Assembly: GCA_002440085.1 (NCBI GenBank)
Contig: DJRM01000073.1
Location: 1-26,095 of the forward strand
Length of the DNA: 26,095 nt
Origin: Bacteroidales bacterium UBA6360
Lineage (GTDB): Bacteria > Bacteroidota > Bacteroidia > Bacteroidales > UBA932
Direction of reading: 5' to 3'
Shown here piece by piece: positions 23,346 to 26,095 of this stretch; the first letter of the stretch is position 1; each line of letters starts with the position of its first letter. Under the pieces are notes generated by a model, which saw only the letters and a list, made by a program, of their open reading frames with translations, searched no databases and was not told the DNA's origin. A program made the translations under genes and the position numbers.

Positions 23346-25898
23346 TTATCGTACATATTCTATATTGACTTGAGAATCGCCGAGCTTCTTAGTCCCGTCA
23401 AGCAGGACATGAAGATAGATGAACTGGAATGTCTCACCCTTCTTCAGCTCCACAGGAAACTCAACGAGGGGGTTCTCGCGGCTGATTTCGATTCCGATGT
23501 CGTCTTTCTTGAAGCGCACCCAGCCGGCGGCGTTAATCTGCACAAGCTTCAGGGTGACGGGGTCCTCTCCGTTCCGCCACCGGAAACGGATAGCCTTCAG
23601 CGTCGGGTAGTCCTCAGGCGTAATCATACGGATGATTCTCGTGGTGCCGTCCTGCATATCAAACGATGTCCAGCCCGGAAGCATATCCGGATTCCCGGAG
23701 ATGTCGGCGGCGTCCATCACGAGTTTCTTAGCCTCCGCAACAAGGTCGGAGCAGCGCTCCGGCTCGGACACGCCGCGGCCCTCTTCCGCATATTTATATT
23801 CCCATGCAGTGAAATCGAAAGGCTTGCCGTCCTTCTTCGAGTCGAAGAAATGCCGCCACCTCGGAATGTAGTAGTCCCTTATGAGGCCGGACCACATTCT
23901 GCACGAATAGTCGTCAAGCCCATCCGGCCGACGGCCCCTGCCCCATGTCGTGACAAGCCGTCTCGCGTTTGTCTCATACTTGTCGCTCTCTTCCGGAGTG
24001 CCTCCCCAGTCGCGGGCAAAGCCTATCCATCTGTCAAGCCTTGTCACCGGGTTCATGTCAAAGAACTTGTCGGCCCGGCGCATCATGTCAAAGAAGCGCC
24101 CTTCAAGCGCGGCGGCCGTTTTCCTGTCGCCCGCAAGGTAGGCGTCGTTTATCTGCTCCGCGAGCAGATCCGCCTTTCCGAAGGCATACACGCCCGCCCA
24201 CAGGGCGAGGTCTGTGAGATATTCCCTGTTTCCGCCGAGCTCACCGGAAGCCTCTATGAAAGCCTCTATAGCCCTGAAATGAGCCGGAGAAGTGGAATAG
24301 CGTCCGCCAAGGCCGTCAAAAGGCATCTTCTGCACCCTGTACTGGGCACGGCTCGTGCACATTCCGTAGTCGCTCTCAAGCATCCCGTCCCAGAAGCGGA
24401 CAAGGGACTCCGGACATTTGCCGTAGCGGGATATGGTGTAGTCCTTCAGCCACTCGCGAATGTCCTTGTGGGAGGTGCTCCATGCGGAGGCCGCAATGAT
24501 TTCATAGACGACCTCGTTGTTCTCGACCCCTTCCGGAGCCGTTCCAAGACCTATGAGACTGCCCTTGTTCGCCGAAGTCAGAGCATTGAGATGCCCGTTC
24601 AGATAGAAGTCAAGGTCTCCTGCGGGGCAGGTTCTGCCGCCGAAGTTGGGAACAGTGCTGTAAATCCACTTTTTGCCATAGATTCCCTTCGCATAGTTCC
24701 ATGTGTACTCGTTTTCCCATATTCCGTAATTGAAATCGACGCTCAAATCCAGAAGAATCATCCTGTCGTCCGGAACCTGCGAGAAGAGCGCGCGTATGCT
24801 CTCCGGATCCCAGATGTGCCTCTGGTAGCCGAACATCCAGCCCTGAAGTACCCAGACGGCATCCGGATTGGCGGATGAGATGGAATTGTAGAGAGCCTTT
24901 CCGTAGGAGGCTATCTGGTCGAAGCGTTCCTGCGTGCCGCGTTCGGCAAAGGGGACCTTCATCTCGTTGAAGCTGTCGGCAAGATAAAACTTTCCCTTTC
25001 CGAATTCCTTTTCCCACTCCTGAATGTACTCCTTGGCTATGCGCTGATAGAGTTCGGTCTCCGGGAAGATGAAGCTTGAGAAATAGTCCGGGCCGTCACC
25101 CCACCCGGTCTCAACGAGTTCCGCCTCAGGGAACACCCGCTTTATCCCCTTCGGGACAAATCCCGCGAAGGCGTTGTAAATCGGAGACATACCGAGTTCA
25201 TTCATCCGGTCAACTATGCGGTGCTGCAGTTCTATTGTCCTGTCATACCACTCCTTTGAAGGATGTCCGTCTATGCCCGAGAGATTGCCCATACGGAACC
25301 AGGGAAGATGCGCGGCACCGGCCATGAACTCGCCTATTTCCTCCTCTGTGAGTCCGAGCTTGCGCCACACACGGGCGAAGATGGCCTCGCTGCCAATCGG
25401 AGAGAGCGGCATATCGATGCCGTGAAGCGCCATCCGGTCAAGCTCCACCTCCCACTGCTCCCAGCCCCAGTAAGGCATGGTGTAGCCGAAGGTGCAGACA
25501 TTCATATACTGCCTGTGCTCGAACGGGGTGGTGACAATCTTCAACGGCTGATCGGGAAGGCTCGCCGGAAGAACGATGTTGTTGACCGTCCATGTGGACA
25601 TTCCATAGTGATTGGACGTGACATAGTCATAGAATCCCCGGCAGACGGCGGTAACCGAACTGCCCTTCACGAACAGCCGTCCGTTTCTGACCTGAGTCGA
25701 GAAGTATTCGCCATCCTTCACCGGACCGGTCACTTCGAGCACGAGATTCTTAGGATAATGTCCGAGTGTCCTTTCAATGACACCGCGCGCTGCCTTGGAA
25801 TCACGCTTCAGCGAAGTGTCTCCAGCTGCGGAAAGTTGAAATGCCGAAATTGAGAAGAGTAATGCCGATGCGGCGAGCATCCTCAATAATGAGTTCAT
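23346..25898 (-). CDS. GH89 alpha-N-acetylglucosaminidase
   Basis: Exported glycosidase of 850 aa, homologous to human NAGLU. It should release terminal alpha-linked GlcNAc, as found in heparan sulfate and in alpha-1,4-GlcNAc-capped gastric-type mucin O-glycans. Signal peptide residues 1-25 (SISAFQLSAAG). The N-terminal domain is about 30-120. The catalytic barrel has EHRQYMNVCTFGYTMPYWGWEQWE, YLADSFNEM with probable acid/base Glu312, and GLGTAPEGVENNEVVYE with probable nucleophile Glu456. The helical domain includes YSCRMWSGLIRDYYIPRW (about 664-681). Residues about 738-850 are a beta-rich extension beyond the usual NAGLU end. It is the first gene of the operon, 12 nt before the BACON lipoprotein gene. 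Confidence 0.95.
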   Translation of the reverse strand: MNSLLRMLAASALLFSISAFQLSAAGDTSLKRDSKAARGVIERTLGHYPKNLVLEVTGPVKDGEYFSTQVRNGRLFVKGSSVTAVCRGFYDYVTSNHYGMSTWTVNNIVLPASLPDQPLKIVTTPFEHRQYMNVCTFGYTMPYWGWEQWEVELDRMALHGIDMPLSPIGSEAIFARVWRKLGLTEEEIGEFMAGAAHLPWFRMGNLSGIDGHPSKEWYDRTIELQHRIVDRMNELGMSPIYNAFAGFVPKGIKRVFPEAELVETGWGDGPDYFSSFIFPETELYQRIAKEYIQEWEKEFGKGKFYLADSFNEMKVPFAERGTQERFDQIASYGKALYNSISSANPDAVWVLQGWMFGYQRHIWDPESIRALFSQVPDDRMILLDLSVDFNYGIWENEYTWNYAKGIYGKKWIYSTVPNFGGRTCPAGDLDFYLNGHLNALTSANKGSLIGLGTAPEGVENNEVVYEIIAASAWSTSHKDIREWLKDYTISRYGKCPESLVRFWDGMLESDYGMCTSRAQYRVQKMPFDGLGGRYSTSPAHFRAIEAFIEASGELGGNREYLTDLALWAGVYAFGKADLLAEQINDAYLAGDRKTAAALEGRFFDMMRRADKFFDMNPVTRLDRWIGFARDWGGTPEESDKYETNARRLVTTWGRGRRPDGLDDYSCRMWSGLIRDYYIPRWRHFFDSKKDGKPFDFTAWEYKYAEEGRGVSEPERCSDLVAEAKKLVMDAADISGNPDMLPGWTSFDMQDGTTRIIRMITPEDYPTLKAIRFRWRNGEDPVTLKLVQINAAGWVRFKKDDIGIEISRENPLVEFPVELKKGETFQFIYLHVLLDGTKKLGDSQVNIEYVR

Positions 25899-26095
25899 AA
25901 ACGATGTGTGGTTTTTGCAGTTATTAAATTTTCAGCAATTTAGACCTATAAAAGCGCAAAAACAACATCAAGTAATGAAAATATAAACCTTCGACAAAGG
26001 TATCATTCTGATTGACAAAAAGATGACACTTACAATATGCCATTAAAATACAAATTAAATATCAGGCAAAGAAGCCTTAGAAGCTGTTTTAATTT
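25899..26095 (-). promoter_or_regulatory. Upstream region of the PUL operon with a -7 element at 25995-26002
   Basis: This AT-rich 197-bp stretch has no gene that I can see. On the minus strand 25995-26002 reads TACCTTTG, an exact match to the Bacteroidota -7 element TAnnTTTG, about 97 nt before the GH89 start. A TTTTTG lies at 26016-26021, but the 13-nt spacing is shorter than the roughly 20 nt usual for the -33 element. A small hairpin ggcaaagaagcc sits near 26065-26076. No clear operator was found. Confidence 0.4.

Noticed and set aside
23370..24878. Long open frame on the plus strand opposite GH89
   Set aside because: It lies wholly inside the GH89 gene on the other strand and shows no domain or signal. 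The GH89 frame contains all expected catalytic motifs.
7873..25898. Transposon or integrative element carrying the PUL
   Set aside because: I saw no transposase, integrase, tRNA gene or matching terminal repeats at the borders, and base composition looks similar across the window.

Overview
The window looks like chromosomal DNA from a Bacteroidota bacterium, most likely a gut Bacteroidales. The evidence is a SusC/SusD outer-membrane pair, many lipoproteins with Bacteroidota-style signal peptides, fimbrillin-like and FISUMP (Fibrobacter succinogenes major paralogous) surface proteins, a DUF3078 barrel, an archaeal/eukaryal-type ProS without an editing domain, mostly absent Shine-Dalgarno sites, and a TAnnTTTG-type promoter element. 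The sequence alone does not give a genus.

Left part (1-6119), mainly housekeeping and envelope genes. The first ~160 bases hold a long imperfect inverted repeat that includes the stop codon of a DUF3078 outer-membrane protein gene, plus a 22-bp direct repeat with a 119-bp period that probably continues beyond the window. Next come proS and the DUF3078 gene on the minus strand (one probable operon). Divergent from these on the plus strand are a low-complexity lipoprotein with Tyr/Trp-rich, natural His6 and Ser/Arg-rich segments, and an OmpP1/FadL-type outer-membrane protein.

Right part (7873-25898), one long minus-strand operon that is a polysaccharide-utilisation locus (PUL). Transcription runs right to left: GH89 alpha-N-acetylglucosaminidase; BACON-type lipoprotein; SusC; SusD; zinc metallopeptidase (Peptidase_Mx1 type); DUF4302 lipoprotein; a three-module lipoprotein joining fimbrillin-like, FISUMP and SGNH-hydrolase domains; a fimbrillin/FISUMP lipoprotein; a 54-aa small ORF; and a second fimbrillin/FISUMP lipoprotein. 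Gaps are 0-31 nt. A strong stem-loop at 7809-7840 closes the operon. A GH27 alpha-galactosidase (6116-7747) follows on the same strand and is probably functionally allied; its stop codon overlaps the stop codon of the convergent OmpP1 gene.

How it may work together (inference): surface lipoproteins and SusD capture a glycoconjugate, the SGNH domain may remove ester groups, the metallopeptidase may act on a protein part or on a surface partner, SusC imports the glycan, and GH89 and GH27 remove alpha-linked GlcNAc and galactose. Mucin-type glycans or heparan-type glycosaminoglycans are the main substrate candidates. No regulator (HTCS, ECF sigma/anti-sigma, SusR) lies in the window. The least familiar items are the FISUMP-SGNH fusion, the 54-aa ORF whose C-terminal pattern resembles the tail of that fusion, the terminal hairpin repeat, and a 9-G tract inside the BACON lipoprotein gene.
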